Assembly (NCBI RefSeq): GCF_000333895.2
Contig: NZ_ANFM02000018.1
Span: 186,001 to 250,000, forward strand
Length of the DNA: 64,000 bases
Reading direction: 5' to 3'
Origin: Grimontia indica
Lineage (GTDB): Bacteria > Pseudomonadota > Gammaproteobacteria > Enterobacterales > Vibrionaceae
The translations under genes were made by a program, and so were the position numbers. How positions within the stretch are numbered: the stretch's first letter is position 1; the number at the start of each line of letters is the position of its first letter. This document shows positions 8,806-17,310 of this stretch, in pieces. Under the pieces are notes generated by a model that saw only the letters and a list, made by a program, of their open reading frames with translations, did not search any database and was not told where the DNA came from.

Positions 8806-10109
8806 GTAGCGCGTTGGCGATAGCAGGTATCACTCAACTTCTTCGTGATTTGTTGAATGATGGTTTGGTCGATCACGACGTGGCAACCGTGGTGAATACC
8901 AATGTGCCTGTTCACGCGCTTCCACCCGACCAAATGCTGGCGCAGGAAGAAGATAATGTCCCTGCGCTGAATGTGTTTCTTTACCACACCGAAGTCAACG
9001 CTGCCTGGGCAAACCAATGTTTGCCAACCCGAAACAGCGACGGCGATAGAATCAATAACACACCGCTGCCGCTGGATCTGTATTACATCGTGAGTGCCTA
9101 TAGCACCGCGGATTTGCACAACGATGTATTGCTTGGCTATGCCATGCAAATTCTTCACGAACATCCGGGGTTTACCCGCGCAGAAATTCAAACTGCGCTA
9201 AACCCTTCACCCGCCATTGCTGCGGGCCTTCCTCCGCTTCTCCAAGCGCTGGCAGACACAGGTTTGGCTGATCAGGCTGAGGCGATTCGTATCGCGCCCC
9301 ATCCAATGCCTGTGTCGGAAAAATCCGCGTTATGGAGCGCATTGCAAAGTCAGTACCGCCCCTCCGCGACTTACCGCGTATCAACCGTGTTGATGCAAGT
9401 TGAACAGGGCACGCGGGAAGCGCTTCCGGTATTGACCATTGGCCCCGGTAATACAGGGCCCGATGTCCAGCCAAGTCTGGTTCCGTCAGTCCCCCAACTG
9501 GCGCGCATTATCCCTCCCGCCTTGCAGCCCAGTGCAAGGTTGGGAGATACCCTGGACACCGAAGGTTTTGCGCTGGATGGCGCGAATCCTCGATTTACGC
9601 TCTCGCATATCTCACAGGAGGTGGAACATACAATCAATGCAGAGGCGGGCGGAACAGCACGCGCGCAGTCAGTGACACTGCCGAATGCTGCAGCCAATTG
9701 GGCAGCAGGTATCTATTCACTTTTCTTTACTGCTGACGTTGGTGGTCAACCATTACAATCTAATCAACTTTCCGCCCAAATCGCCCCAGTGATGACCTTG
9801 CCGCCCACCAGTGTGGTGCGAAATGGTCAAACTGTGGTTGTCACGTTAAGCGTTACCCCGCATGTTCATCCCGGACAACAAGCCATGATGTGGCTCGGTT
9901 CAGAAGGGGCGACGGCGGAATCTGTCGCAGTGGCGACAAACACCCTTGTTTTTATCTTTGGGCCACTGGCTGCAGGCAGTTACCCAGCCAGATTGCGTGT
10001 TGATGGTGTCGATAGCTGGTTTATCCTTCGTGACAGACCACCTGTTGCTCCTGACTTTACCCCTCGGGCACCGATTTTCGACCCGACTCAGGTAGTGGTG
10101 GTGCCGTAA
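8802..10109 (+). CDS. DUF4255 (Pvc16 N-terminal-like) eCIS cap/terminator protein
   Basis: 435 residues. The first about 190 match the DUF4255/Pvc16_N family: a start of ALAIAGITQLLRDLL, then PALNVFLYHTEVNAAWAN, LPLDLYYIVSAYS, and LLGYAMQILHEHPGF. In Afp/PVC particles the corresponding protein caps the tube and sheath end and sets the tail terminus. The C-terminal half (about 230-435) is beta-rich with Ig-like strands (LPPTSVVRNGQTVVVTLS, GPLAAGSYPARLRVDG), an extension often seen in non-Afp eCIS. The start overlaps the previous stop by 4 bases and the stop overlaps the ATPase start, so these genes are translationally coupled. Confidence 0.85.
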   Translation: MSSALAIAGITQLLRDLLNDGLVDHDVATVVNTNVPVHALPPDQMLAQEEDNVPALNVFLYHTEVNAAWANQCLPTRNSDGDRINNTPLPLDLYYIVSAYSTADLHNDVLLGYAMQILHEHPGFTRAEIQTALNPSPAIAAGLPPLLQALADTGLADQAEAIRIAPHPMPVSEKSALWSALQSQYRPSATYRVSTVLMQVEQGTREALPVLTIGPGNTGPDVQPSLVPSVPQLARIIPPALQPSARLGDTLDTEGFALDGANPRFTLSHISQEVEHTINAEAGGTARAQSVTLPNAAANWAAGIYSLFFTADVGGQPLQSNQLSAQIAPVMTLPPTSVVRNGQTVVVTLSVTPHVHPGQQAMMWLGSEGATAESVAVATNTLVFIFGPLAAGSYPARLRVDGVDSWFILRDRPPVAPDFTPRAPIFDPTQVVVVP

Positions 10110-12118
10110 TGTCTGAGTCCATCCAATTTTCTATTTCTGAGCAGCAACAAGCCAGAGAGGCGCAATCTCTTGAGCGCTGGCAGGCGTTGAACAACGCTCA
10201 TTTAGCCGCCTTGGTAGATTGGGCGCTCAAATTGCTGTCAGACGAAGACAGCACCACATCGTCGGAATCGGTTTCATCCTTAAATGCTCGATTTCGTTCT
10301 GAAGCTAAAGTGGGCAACCCGAGTTCAATCAATGTCTTGAACGATCAGTTTGGACTGAATGAAAGCGACCAGAGCGTATTGGCTTTGGTGATTGCCGCCG
10401 CCCTTGAACCATTGGTGGGAGATCGTTGCGCGACACTTTCCGGCAACCACTCAAATCCATTTCCGACAGCGATGCTTTGTGTATCACGGATCTCGGAATG
10501 TGACTGGAGCAGCTTTTCACCGCATTCCCCACTTCGTTATTGGTTGCTGGTGGAATGGCAGCCGTTAGGTTCTGGCGACGGAGTATTGAGTGCCGATGAG
10601 CGGGTGGTGAATTTTGTCCGAGGCCTTAGCTATATCGATGAACGCCTTTCCGTATTGCTTGAGCCTGCTAATTCAGAATCTGCTGCTTCTCTTATGCCAT
10701 CCCAGCGCCAACAGTTGGATGCCGCATTAAATTACCTTTCTCAAAGCCAGCGCTTCGAAATGAATAATACCTCGACGGTGTTTGAGCTTTTTGGTGATGA
10801 TGCCTTCGCTAAGCGCACAATGGCGGTCTCTATTTCGTCCGAGCTAAATACCGGTTTGCAACGGATCAATGCAGCTAATCTACCTTCTCGAGCGAACGAT
10901 TTAGATGCATTAGCAAGGCTCTGGCTGCGGGAAGCGAGTCTTTTACCCATGCTGCTATTGGTCGAAGAAGCGGACGATGCGCCAAAGCAAAAGCTGGCTG
11001 CGCAGTTTGTCGAGAGATTGCGTGGATTGGTGTTGATTGAGACAGGTCGCGCTTCTGCAGCCCTTTCAAGTAGAAGCTTTCCGCTTGAAGTGAAACGCCC
11101 CACGGTGCAAGAGCAGGAATCGATTTGGTCAGAGTTGCTTCCGGTTGAAGACAAACAGCTCCCTGCAAGATTGGCCGAACAGTTTTCGATGAGCGAGCCA
11201 GACATTTTCCGCTCTGCCTCAGTGGCTGCTGCCCAAAGTGGCGCAAACAATGACTCAGAATTTGAAAAAGCACTTTGGAAAATCTGCCAACGTGGCGCGT
11301 CTACTGAGCTTTCGAAACTCGCCCAACGCATCGAGTGCAAAGCCAGTTGGGAGAATCTGGTGTTACCGGAATCCCAAACTAAGATGTTGGAGCAGCTTGC
11401 TTCTCAGGTTGCTCTTCGCAGCCGTGTTTATCAGTCCTGGGGATTTCGTGAACGCATGAGCCGGGGCATGGGCATTAGCGCCATGTTCAGCGGTGAAAGC
11501 GGGACAGGGAAAACCATGGCAGCAGAGGTGATTGCTAATACCCTGAACCTCGATCTTTACCGTATCGATCTTGCCAGTGTGATCAGCAAATACATTGGCG
11601 AAAGCGAAAAGCAAATGCGCGCCTTATTTCAGGCGGCTGAGCGCTGTGGAGCCATCCTCTTCTTTGATGAAGCTGATGCACTGTTTGGCAAGCGAAGCGA
11701 GGTGAAAAACAGCAATGATAGATTCGCCAATATTGGCATCGATGACTTGCTGCAACGGATTGAAATGTTCAACGGATTGGCGATTCTCGCCACCAATCTA
11801 AAATCCCAAATCGACAAAGCCTTTATGCGTCGTCTGCGTTTTGTGGTGGATTTTCCATTCCCAGCGCCAGCGGAAAGAGAGAAGATCTGGCGCTCTGTAT
11901 TCCCGATCCAAACTCCATTGGCTTCCGACGTTAACCCAGCTCGGCTTGCTCGACTTAACCTCACAGGCGGCAGTATCCACAATGTTGCGTTGAATGGTGC
12001 GTTTCTCGCGGCGCAATACAATGAATCGGTGTCTATGCGGTGGCTGATGGAAGCCGCCGCGGCAGAGCTTCAAAAGCTGGAACGTCCTATTAAAGCGGGG
12101 GATTTAGATTATGGCTGA
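10109..12118 (+). CDS. eCIS AAA+ ATPase (Afp15/Pvc15-like)
   Basis: 669-residue AAA+ ATPase thought to assist particle assembly or cargo loading. The N-terminal about 400 residues are a helical region without recognised motif; the AAA module occupies about 410-640. Walker A is GESGTGKT (462-469), Walker B is ILFFDEADALF (516-526), sensor 1 ATN at 561-563 and the arginine-finger region FMRRLRF at 572-578. The 'SGTGKTMAAEVIAN' and 'FDEADALFGKRSEV.D' wording is that of the CDC48-type ATPases found in nearly every eCIS locus. It starts on the stop codon of the DUF4255 gene and overlaps the DUF4157 gene by 8 bases, so ATPase and cargo candidate are made together. Confidence 0.93.
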   Translation: MSESIQFSISEQQQAREAQSLERWQALNNAHLAALVDWALKLLSDEDSTTSSESVSSLNARFRSEAKVGNPSSINVLNDQFGLNESDQSVLALVIAAALEPLVGDRCATLSGNHSNPFPTAMLCVSRISECDWSSFSPHSPLRYWLLVEWQPLGSGDGVLSADERVVNFVRGLSYIDERLSVLLEPANSESAASLMPSQRQQLDAALNYLSQSQRFEMNNTSTVFELFGDDAFAKRTMAVSISSELNTGLQRINAANLPSRANDLDALARLWLREASLLPMLLLVEEADDAPKQKLAAQFVERLRGLVLIETGRASAALSSRSFPLEVKRPTVQEQESIWSELLPVEDKQLPARLAEQFSMSEPDIFRSASVAAAQSGANNDSEFEKALWKICQRGASTELSKLAQRIECKASWENLVLPESQTKMLEQLASQVALRSRVYQSWGFRERMSRGMGISAMFSGESGTGKTMAAEVIANTLNLDLYRIDLASVISKYIGESEKQMRALFQAAERCGAILFFDEADALFGKRSEVKNSNDRFANIGIDDLLQRIEMFNGLAILATNLKSQIDKAFMRRLRFVVDFPFPAPAEREKIWRSVFPIQTPLASDVNPARLARLNLTGGSIHNVALNGAFLAAQYNESVSMRWLMEAAAAELQKLERPIKAGDLDYG

Positions 12119-13754
12119 GTTCTCTTCGCTGACACTGCAAAAATCTCATGCTGAGAAAGCGGCCAATACCCCACGTAACGGTTTTGTGATTCAGAAAAAA
12201 TGCGGCTGTGGGAATGCAGCACCGACAGGAGGCACTTGTTCTGCTTGCGCCGCCAAAGCAGCTGCGAACAGCCCAGTATTGAAAAAGCCCACTGTCAGCA
12301 CGAGTGCGACTCAACCTGATGGTGCTATTCCGCAATCTTTAAGAGAGCGTGCGGAACAGACCTTCGGTACTGCGCTGCCGGATGTGAATTTTTACACCGG
12401 TGGTACGGCGCAAAATTATGCCCGACAACTCGAAGCAAAGGCATTTACCGCAGGCAATGATGTCTATTTCGGTAGCGGATTCTATCGGCCTGATACACCG
12501 GAAGGCTTACGTTTGATCGGGCATGAGTTGACGCATGTGGTGCAGCAGCGCAGAGGACTGGCGTTTTCGAAACTTCAAGGTGCAGGTGACACTTACGAGC
12601 AAGAGGCTGATCGGGGTGGTGATGCATTTGCTGCAGGTAAGCGCTTCAGTGTGTCGTCACCGCAAGGCTCGATCGGGCGTTTCCCACAAAGGATGGGGGC
12701 GGCAGAATCTGCGGAAGTCGTAGGCTCGGAATCACCTTCCCACGACCTTGAATTTCTCGGCGAGATGATGGAGCAGTCTGAGGTTGAAAGCCTGTTTACT
12801 GATTTGCAGTCGCTGGAGACTCCAGAGAGCAAGCTCTATCTCATCCCAGAATCTGCGGTGGAATCTTTTGGCGATAACCGACCGCATCCTTCGGCACCCA
12901 TTCCTCAAGCTAAGTTGTTGGATGGCGCATCGCCACAGGGAAGACTTCCAGTAATCCAGCGGGCAATCGTAGCAGGTTGTAACGTGCCAACCATGACAAT
13001 GGGTCAGATTGGCGTCGCTGCGCACCGCCAGATTGGTGGATTCTGTGGTGTACTTCACCAAGCGATTTCTCCCACAACACCTTGTTTGGGAAATGGTCAC
13101 CCTGGTTTTCAAATTCCCGGCTCAACACGACCTGACATGGTGAAGCAATGGTCTCAAGGGCCTTTTGTAGATGAAGTTGGAGAAATCAAGCCTGCTTCTT
13201 GGTTAAACGGTCGTCAGGTTGACGCCGAAGCCCAGTTAAACCGCGATATAGCCAATTACCAGCGCATCATTGGCCCCGCAACCACCATGTGGTCTTACGC
13301 CTTTCCGACCATGCCATTTGTGGCGAACCCTTTGCAGAATATCGATGTTTGGCCTGCTGTGGGTGGTTCTGCTTCCAATGGTGTTTATTACTACCGCTGT
13401 CGGAACACACGCAGAAGAAGAGCCCCGAGAAGAGTGCGAATCCGCGTTCGTTTACCGGTTCCAGTGTTGCTACCTCGCACTGTGCCCAGAGTTGTCCCAC
13501 AGCCAAATCCACAGCCAGTGCCTTCACCAAGGCCCGCTCCGCGCCCAACACCAAGACCTGTGGAGCCGCCTTCAGAGCCTTGGCGTATGCCAGAACTTCC
13601 CGAAATGCCGGATTTGCGCCCAGCCGTTAAACCTGTGGTTGCAGGGGCTGCTGCGGTTGGCATTGGTTATCTCATTTATCGCGGTGTTCGGATGATCCCA
13701 TCATTAGCGCCACCGCTTTGGTGGACCATTCCTGGCAATCTCGCGGTGCCATAG
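12111..13754 (+). CDS. DUF4157 eCIS-associated protein, candidate toxin/effector
   Basis: 547 residues in four parts. (1) Residues 25-50 hold a cysteine motif, C31-x-C33 and C43-x2-C46, common in eCIS DUF4157 proteins. (2) Residues 72-170 are the DUF4157 domain: SLRERAEQTFG, the metallopeptidase-like HELTH (138-142) and a downstream YEQEAD (162-167) that could supply the third zinc ligand. (3) Residues about 285-415 resemble a PD-(D/E)XK nuclease core: RPD at 340-342, GEIKP at 357-361, then a helix with Q375-x7-Y383. (4) The tail has an Arg-rich segment (429-447), a Pro-rich linker (450-505) and a hydrophobic segment (508-523). DUF4157 is strongly linked to eCIS cargo; nuclease activity is inference. 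Encoded 8 bases inside the ATPase gene end. Confidence 0.8.
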   Translation: MAEFSSLTLQKSHAEKAANTPRNGFVIQKKCGCGNAAPTGGTCSACAAKAAANSPVLKKPTVSTSATQPDGAIPQSLRERAEQTFGTALPDVNFYTGGTAQNYARQLEAKAFTAGNDVYFGSGFYRPDTPEGLRLIGHELTHVVQQRRGLAFSKLQGAGDTYEQEADRGGDAFAAGKRFSVSSPQGSIGRFPQRMGAAESAEVVGSESPSHDLEFLGEMMEQSEVESLFTDLQSLETPESKLYLIPESAVESFGDNRPHPSAPIPQAKLLDGASPQGRLPVIQRAIVAGCNVPTMTMGQIGVAAHRQIGGFCGVLHQAISPTTPCLGNGHPGFQIPGSTRPDMVKQWSQGPFVDEVGEIKPASWLNGRQVDAEAQLNRDIANYQRIIGPATTMWSYAFPTMPFVANPLQNIDVWPAVGGSASNGVYYYRCRNTRRRRAPRRVRIRVRLPVPVLLPRTVPRVVPQPNPQPVPSPRPAPRPTPRPVEPPSEPWRMPELPEMPDLRPAVKPVVAGAAAVGIGYLIYRGVRMIPSLAPPLWWTIPGNLAVP

Positions 13755-13762
13755 GAGGATGA

Positions 13763-13972
13763 ATGAAAATCACGATTAGGTTCGATCAAATCGACATCGC
13801 TGAAAACGCCTCCTATCGCGAAATTTATCGCGTGATGTCTGGTGCCGTTCGGGAAAACTGGCCGGGTATGACATCCGTCTCATCAGAGCACCAAAGGCTG
13901 GCACAGCAGCAAGCAGCGGCTTCAGCGGCAAGGCAATTATCCCGGACTGTTGCAGCTAGGAGGGAGCGCTAA
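13763..13972 (+). CDS. Small hypothetical eCIS protein
   Basis: 69 residues with a strong AGGAGG four bases... upstream of the ATG region and a stop codon that abuts the next start, so it is very likely translated. The first half is a strand-helix unit (KITIRFDQIDI, then YREIYRVMSGAVRENW); the second half (about 40-69) is an Ala/Gln/Arg-rich helix ending in RRER. No family is recognised. Its place between the effector candidate and the tube-initiator gene, and its size, would suit an adaptor or chaperone, but nothing in the sequence proves that. Confidence 0.6.
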   Translation: MKITIRFDQIDIAENASYREIYRVMSGAVRENWPGMTSVSSEHQRLAQQQAAASAARQLSRTVAARRER

Positions 13973-14596
13973 ATGCTGTCTTCCCAACCTAACTACCTCA
14001 AAGCGGGAATTGTGCTGTTGGATCCACAAAGCGCGGAGCCAATGAGTGCCATTCCGTTGCTGATTAATCCGGAATCACTCAATACACAGTTTGAGGTGAA
14101 ATCGCCATCGACCTCTGAAACCCGCAGTGAACAACTTCGTCTGAATGGTCCGCCAAAAGAAACCATTACGTTTGATGCCATTCTCGATGCGACAGATGCC
14201 ATGTCACGGGGTGACGAGGACGCAGTGAAATACGGAATAGGGCATTACATCGCTGCGCTTCGTAGCCTGATTTCACCAACCAAACGCCAGCTTTTAGACA
14301 ATGACACGCTGGCGCGACAAGGCAAGCTCACCATTATTCCGATGACCCAGCCTTTGCCTGTTTTCAGTTGGGGATTGCGTCGAAGAATGCCTGTTAAAGT
14401 CGGTAGTCTTTCTGTGGCGGAAGAGTTTTTCAGCGCGCAGTTAAATCCTATCCGCGCCAAAGCCAGCCTGTCACTGCAAGTGTTGTCGGTCGATGATTTA
14501 GGCTTTGACCATCCTGCTTCGTCGCTCTTCCTGCATTACCTTGATGGCATCGAGAAGCAAGCAGCGAAAGTCATCAAACCCGCAGTAGATGGATGA
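13973..14596 (+). CDS. eCIS tube-initiator protein (CIS_tube, Afp7/Pvc7-like)
   Basis: 207 residues matching the contractile injection system tube protein family represented by Afp7/Pvc7, which joins the baseplate hub to the tube. Family marks: an N-terminal strand pair followed by PLLINPESLNTQFEV, the SE..RLNGPPKETITFDAILD segment, and the C-terminal LSLQVLS strand. In Afp7 a LysM domain is fused to the end; here the protein stops after the first domain and the next gene supplies a LysM-like partner. It begins directly after the preceding stop codon with GGAGG about 8 bases upstream. Confidence 0.85.
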   Translation: MLSSQPNYLKAGIVLLDPQSAEPMSAIPLLINPESLNTQFEVKSPSTSETRSEQLRLNGPPKETITFDAILDATDAMSRGDEDAVKYGIGHYIAALRSLISPTKRQLLDNDTLARQGKLTIIPMTQPLPVFSWGLRRRMPVKVGSLSVAEEFFSAQLNPIRAKASLSLQVLSVDDLGFDHPASSLFLHYLDGIEKQAAKVIKPAVDG

Positions 14597-14611
14597 TTAG
14601 GGGCGAATAGC

Positions 14612-14956
14612 ATGACTGATCTTACCCAGTACCTTCTCAGTAACACCGACGAAACCGCGGACTTTACGCCAAGCAGTCGTTATGCGGGTGCGCCTTTAAA
14701 AGTGATGATGGACAGCAATGGCACCGAGAGGGTTTTTGTAAGCCGTCGTTTCGTCCCCCAACCCGCGGTGGAAGGCACCGCTCCCATGCTTTTGGTCAGG
14801 GAAGGAGACAGGTTGGATTTGTTGGGGGCAGCGTATTACGCGGAGCCATCGCGTTGGTGGCACATTGCGGATGCCAATCAGGAAGCTTATCCCGGTGATT
14901 TGGTGGCGACACCGGGTCGGAAAATTGCCCTTTCTTCGGGCGATGGGGAGGGTTGA
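14612..14956 (+). CDS. LysM-like eCIS baseplate protein
   Basis: 114 residues. The C-terminal half reads like a tail LysM module: MLLVREGDRLDLLGAAYYAEPSRWWHIADAN followed by a proline-containing turn (given here in outline: a strand, a helix ending in WWHIA.aN, and a closing strand PGRKIAL). Such modules in gpX-like or Afp7 proteins connect tube and hub rather than bind peptidoglycan. The N-terminal 45 residues form beta strands (SRYAGAPLKVMMDSNG, VFVSRRFVPQP). Its stop codon TGA overlaps the ATG of the hub gene (TGATG). Confidence 0.72.
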   Translation: MTDLTQYLLSNTDETADFTPSSRYAGAPLKVMMDSNGTERVFVSRRFVPQPAVEGTAPMLLVREGDRLDLLGAAYYAEPSRWWHIADANQEAYPGDLVATPGRKIALSSGDGEG

Positions 14957-16083
14957 TGTCTGATGTTGTCATGAGCCTTTACATTGGCCCTGTTGCACCG
15001 GTTCCGGTTTCAAAAGCCGTTATCAACGCCTTTGTTTCCTGTGAAGTGCAATCCAAAACTGAGGGGCCTTCCGGTTTTCAGTTGGTGTTTGAAATCGACA
15101 ACAATTCGCCGCTGCACACTATCTTTATGCTCGCCAGCAACAATCCCATCCCGTTGGTGCGCACCGTGATTACGGTAGAAATGCACGGCAAGCAGAGTGT
15201 GTTGATGGACGGCGTTATCACTCAACACAATGTCAGCCCTGCCAGCGCTCCGGGTGTATCTCGGGTGACGGTGACCGGAAGTGATTTGACGCATGTGCTC
15301 AGCTATCTCGATTTCAGCTTTATGCGCTTTCCTGCCATGCCCGATTTTGCCCGAATCAACTTGGTACTGGCGAAGTATGCGTTCCTTGGGCTGGTCCCAA
15401 AAGTTATCCCGTCTGTGTTGATTGATGTACCAGTGCCGACAGACCGCATACCCACTCAGCAGGGAACCGATCTCGCCTATATCCAATCGTTGGCCGACCG
15501 CGTGGGGTATGTGTTCTATACAGAAACCACGGATACCGTGGGTGTGTCTGTCGCGTATTGGGGGCCGGATGTTCGTATCGGGAAAGTGCAGAAACCGCTC
15601 AATGACGACTTGGATGCCAACCGTAATGTGACCTCGCTGTCTGGCTCATATGACGCGCAGGAAGCTTACATTCCGTTGGTCACCATTCAGAATCCTCAGA
15701 CCAAAATGCCACTGACGATTCCAGTACCAGACTTCAATCCACTCAATCCGCCACTGGGCTTGATTCGCCCCATCACTTTAAAGACCAAAAACATCTATGA
15801 AACCGCTAAATACTCGCCGGTTCAGGCGGCCATGATCGGCATGGCGAAAGCAGCCCAATCTGCGGTTCGCGTGTTGAAAATGACAGGCTCGTTGGACGTG
15901 CTGGCTTACGGTTCTTTGCTGATGGCTAGGCGCTTGGTGTATGTGCGAGGTTCGAGCCCGGCGTTCAATGGCATTCACTATGTGGAATCTGTTACCACCA
16001 CCTTTAAGGAAGGCGAATTGAAGCAGGATTTTCAATTGAGTAGGGACGGTTTGCTGTCGACCGTTAACAGGGTGTCCGCATGA
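14956..16083 (+). CDS. eCIS baseplate hub protein (phage late control gpD/gp27-like)
   Basis: 375 residues. Equivalent to the gp27-like part of VgrG/Pvc8, forming the trimeric hub under the spike. Early strands (YIGPVAPVPVSKAVINAFVSCEV) and the central RVGYVFYTETTD and LVTGLV-like hub core fit the phage late control D family; YVRGSSPAFNGIHYVESVTTTF near the end matches its last domain. I choose the ATG at 14956, which has GGGGAGGG just upstream and overlaps the previous stop; a TTG at 14953 is one codon longer. The gene encoding the OB-fold spike follows separately, with a 4-base overlap, whereas Afp8/Pvc8 has both in one chain. Confidence 0.85.
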   Translation: MSDVVMSLYIGPVAPVPVSKAVINAFVSCEVQSKTEGPSGFQLVFEIDNNSPLHTIFMLASNNPIPLVRTVITVEMHGKQSVLMDGVITQHNVSPASAPGVSRVTVTGSDLTHVLSYLDFSFMRFPAMPDFARINLVLAKYAFLGLVPKVIPSVLIDVPVPTDRIPTQQGTDLAYIQSLADRVGYVFYTETTDTVGVSVAYWGPDVRIGKVQKPLNDDLDANRNVTSLSGSYDAQEAYIPLVTIQNPQTKMPLTIPVPDFNPLNPPLGLIRPITLKTKNIYETAKYSPVQAAMIGMAKAAQSAVRVLKMTGSLDVLAYGSLLMARRLVYVRGSSPAFNGIHYVESVTTTFKEGELKQDFQLSRDGLLSTVNRVSA

Positions 16084-16595
16084 CAACACCTCTTTACGGT
16101 AAATTCCGCGGCACCGTGGTCAACAATGTCGACCCAATGCAGCAAGGACGGATCCTCGCCACGGTTCCCAGCGTGTCGGGCATGGTTCCCGGAAGCTGGT
16201 GTATGCCTTGTCTGCCTGTGTTGGGCTTGAACTCAGGAATTTTCTCGGTCCCACCTATTGGTGCAGGCGTGTGGATCGAGTTTGAACAAGGGGATGTGGA
16301 TTACCCCATCTGGACGGGATGCTTTGCAGGTTCACCTTCGGATGTACCGACGCTGGCGCGAACCGCAGTGCCGCCCATTTCAGCCATCACGCTGCAAACC
16401 ATGGCGAATAACGGCATTGTGATTTGCGATATTGGCGGGCCAATGGGCATGGGCGGTATCACGCTGCAAACAGCAACAGGGGCAACGCTGTCAGTGACTG
16501 ACGCGGGCATATTCATCAACAACGGCAAAGGGGCGCAGATATCTATGGTGGGACCAACCGTGGATATCAATAACGGCGCGCTGACCATTACCTAA
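16080..16595 (+). CDS. eCIS spike protein (gpV/gp5 OB-fold, VgrG C-terminal-like)
   Basis: 171 residues. Residues about 5-95 form the gp5 OB-fold of phage baseplate assembly protein V: YGKFRGTVVNNVDPMQQGRI, then GSWCMPCLP, PPIGAGVWIEFEQGDVDYPIWTG. The remainder carries short repeats of ITLQTATGATLSVTDAGIFI type with TVDINNGALTIT at the end, the register expected for the triple-stranded beta-helix of the spike. No lysozyme domain is inserted. It overlaps the hub gene by 4 bases and is followed by a PAAR-like tip gene, so hub, shaft and tip are encoded in their physical order. Confidence 0.9.
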   Translation: MTTPLYGKFRGTVVNNVDPMQQGRILATVPSVSGMVPGSWCMPCLPVLGLNSGIFSVPPIGAGVWIEFEQGDVDYPIWTGCFAGSPSDVPTLARTAVPPISAITLQTMANNGIVICDIGGPMGMGGITLQTATGATLSVTDAGIFINNGKGAQISMVGPTVDINNGALTIT

Positions 16596-16606
16596 GGAGA
16601 AAAGCA

Positions 16607-16930
16607 ATGCCAGGAGCGATTCTTCATGTTGGTGCCACAGTCACCTGCGCACATGGTGGGCAGGCGACACCCACTGTGCCTAATCCAAGGGTGGTGGTGT
16701 CGGGACAACCAACTGTGTTGCAAACCTCACCTTATGCCGTCGCCGGTTGTGCCATGCCACCGCCGAACGCTGGCAATGGTCCTTGTGTGACGGGGCAGTG
16801 GCTTTCAGGCTCAGTACGCGTGTTGTCATTGGGGCAGCCTTTCGCGTTGCAAACGGGACAATCTGTTTGCGCACCCACTGGCACGCCTATGCTCCCATCC
16901 GTGGTTCAACCGCGTGTACTGGCGACCTGA
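16607..16930 (+). CDS. PAAR-like spike tip protein
   Basis: 107 residues of the PAAR-like type that sharpens the spike. It starts with an AILHVGATVTCAHGGQA unit, has evenly spaced Gly/Pro turns with the repeated 'v.g.p..l' pattern, and four cysteines (C24-H, CAMPP, GPCVTG, SVCAP) that may bind a metal ion near the apex. Length equals single-domain PAAR proteins with no effector extension. AAGGAG seven bases upstream supports the start. Confidence 0.8.
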   Translation: MPGAILHVGATVTCAHGGQATPTVPNPRVVVSGQPTVLQTSPYAVAGCAMPPPNAGNGPCVTGQWLSGSVRVLSLGQPFALQTGQSVCAPTGTPMLPSVVQPRVLAT

Positions 16931-16944
16931 GGGAATGAATCCTT

Positions 16945-17310
16945 ATGGCTTATCCCGATTTTCCTTATCGCATTGATACCCAAGGCCGGACAGCAACCAC
17001 GACGCGGTTGGATGTCATTCGCGATCGTATCGAGCAGGTGCTTTTCACTGAGCCGGGCGAGCGGGTGATGATGCCAACATTCGGTTGCGGGCTGAACCGT
17101 CTTCTTTTCGCGGGCGTCAGCGAAGCGGTGATTGAGAACACACGGAGTCTGGTGGCGACCTCGCTGCAAACTTGGATGCAGGACGATATCAATCTTTCTG
17201 AGGTAGACGTCTATTTCGACAATGGCGCGCTTTTTATCAATGTTGCCTACATCGTTCTTCCTACTGGAGAGTCACAACAGGCCACGTTTGAGCGGGAGAT
17301 GTCAGCATGA
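16945..17310 (+). CDS. Baseplate wedge protein, GPW/gp25 family (Pvc9-like)
   Basis: 121 residues. Carries the defining gp25 signature EPGER (about 36-40), followed by MMPTFGCGLNRLLF, and the amphipathic helix and strand that dock on the sheath initiator site. In contractile tails gp25 nucleates sheath polymerisation on the baseplate. The next gene starts within its stop codon (ATGA). Confidence 0.93.
   Translation: MAYPDFPYRIDTQGRTATTTRLDVIRDRIEQVLFTEPGERVMMPTFGCGLNRLLFAGVSEAVIENTRSLVATSLQTWMQDDINLSEVDVYFDNGALFINVAYIVLPTGESQQATFEREMSA

Noticed and set aside
13270-13695. Alternative plus-strand frame over the C-terminal part of the DUF4157 gene
   Set aside because: Considered as a frameshifted immunity or toxin gene; it has no ribosome binding site and the main frame continues through it without interruption.
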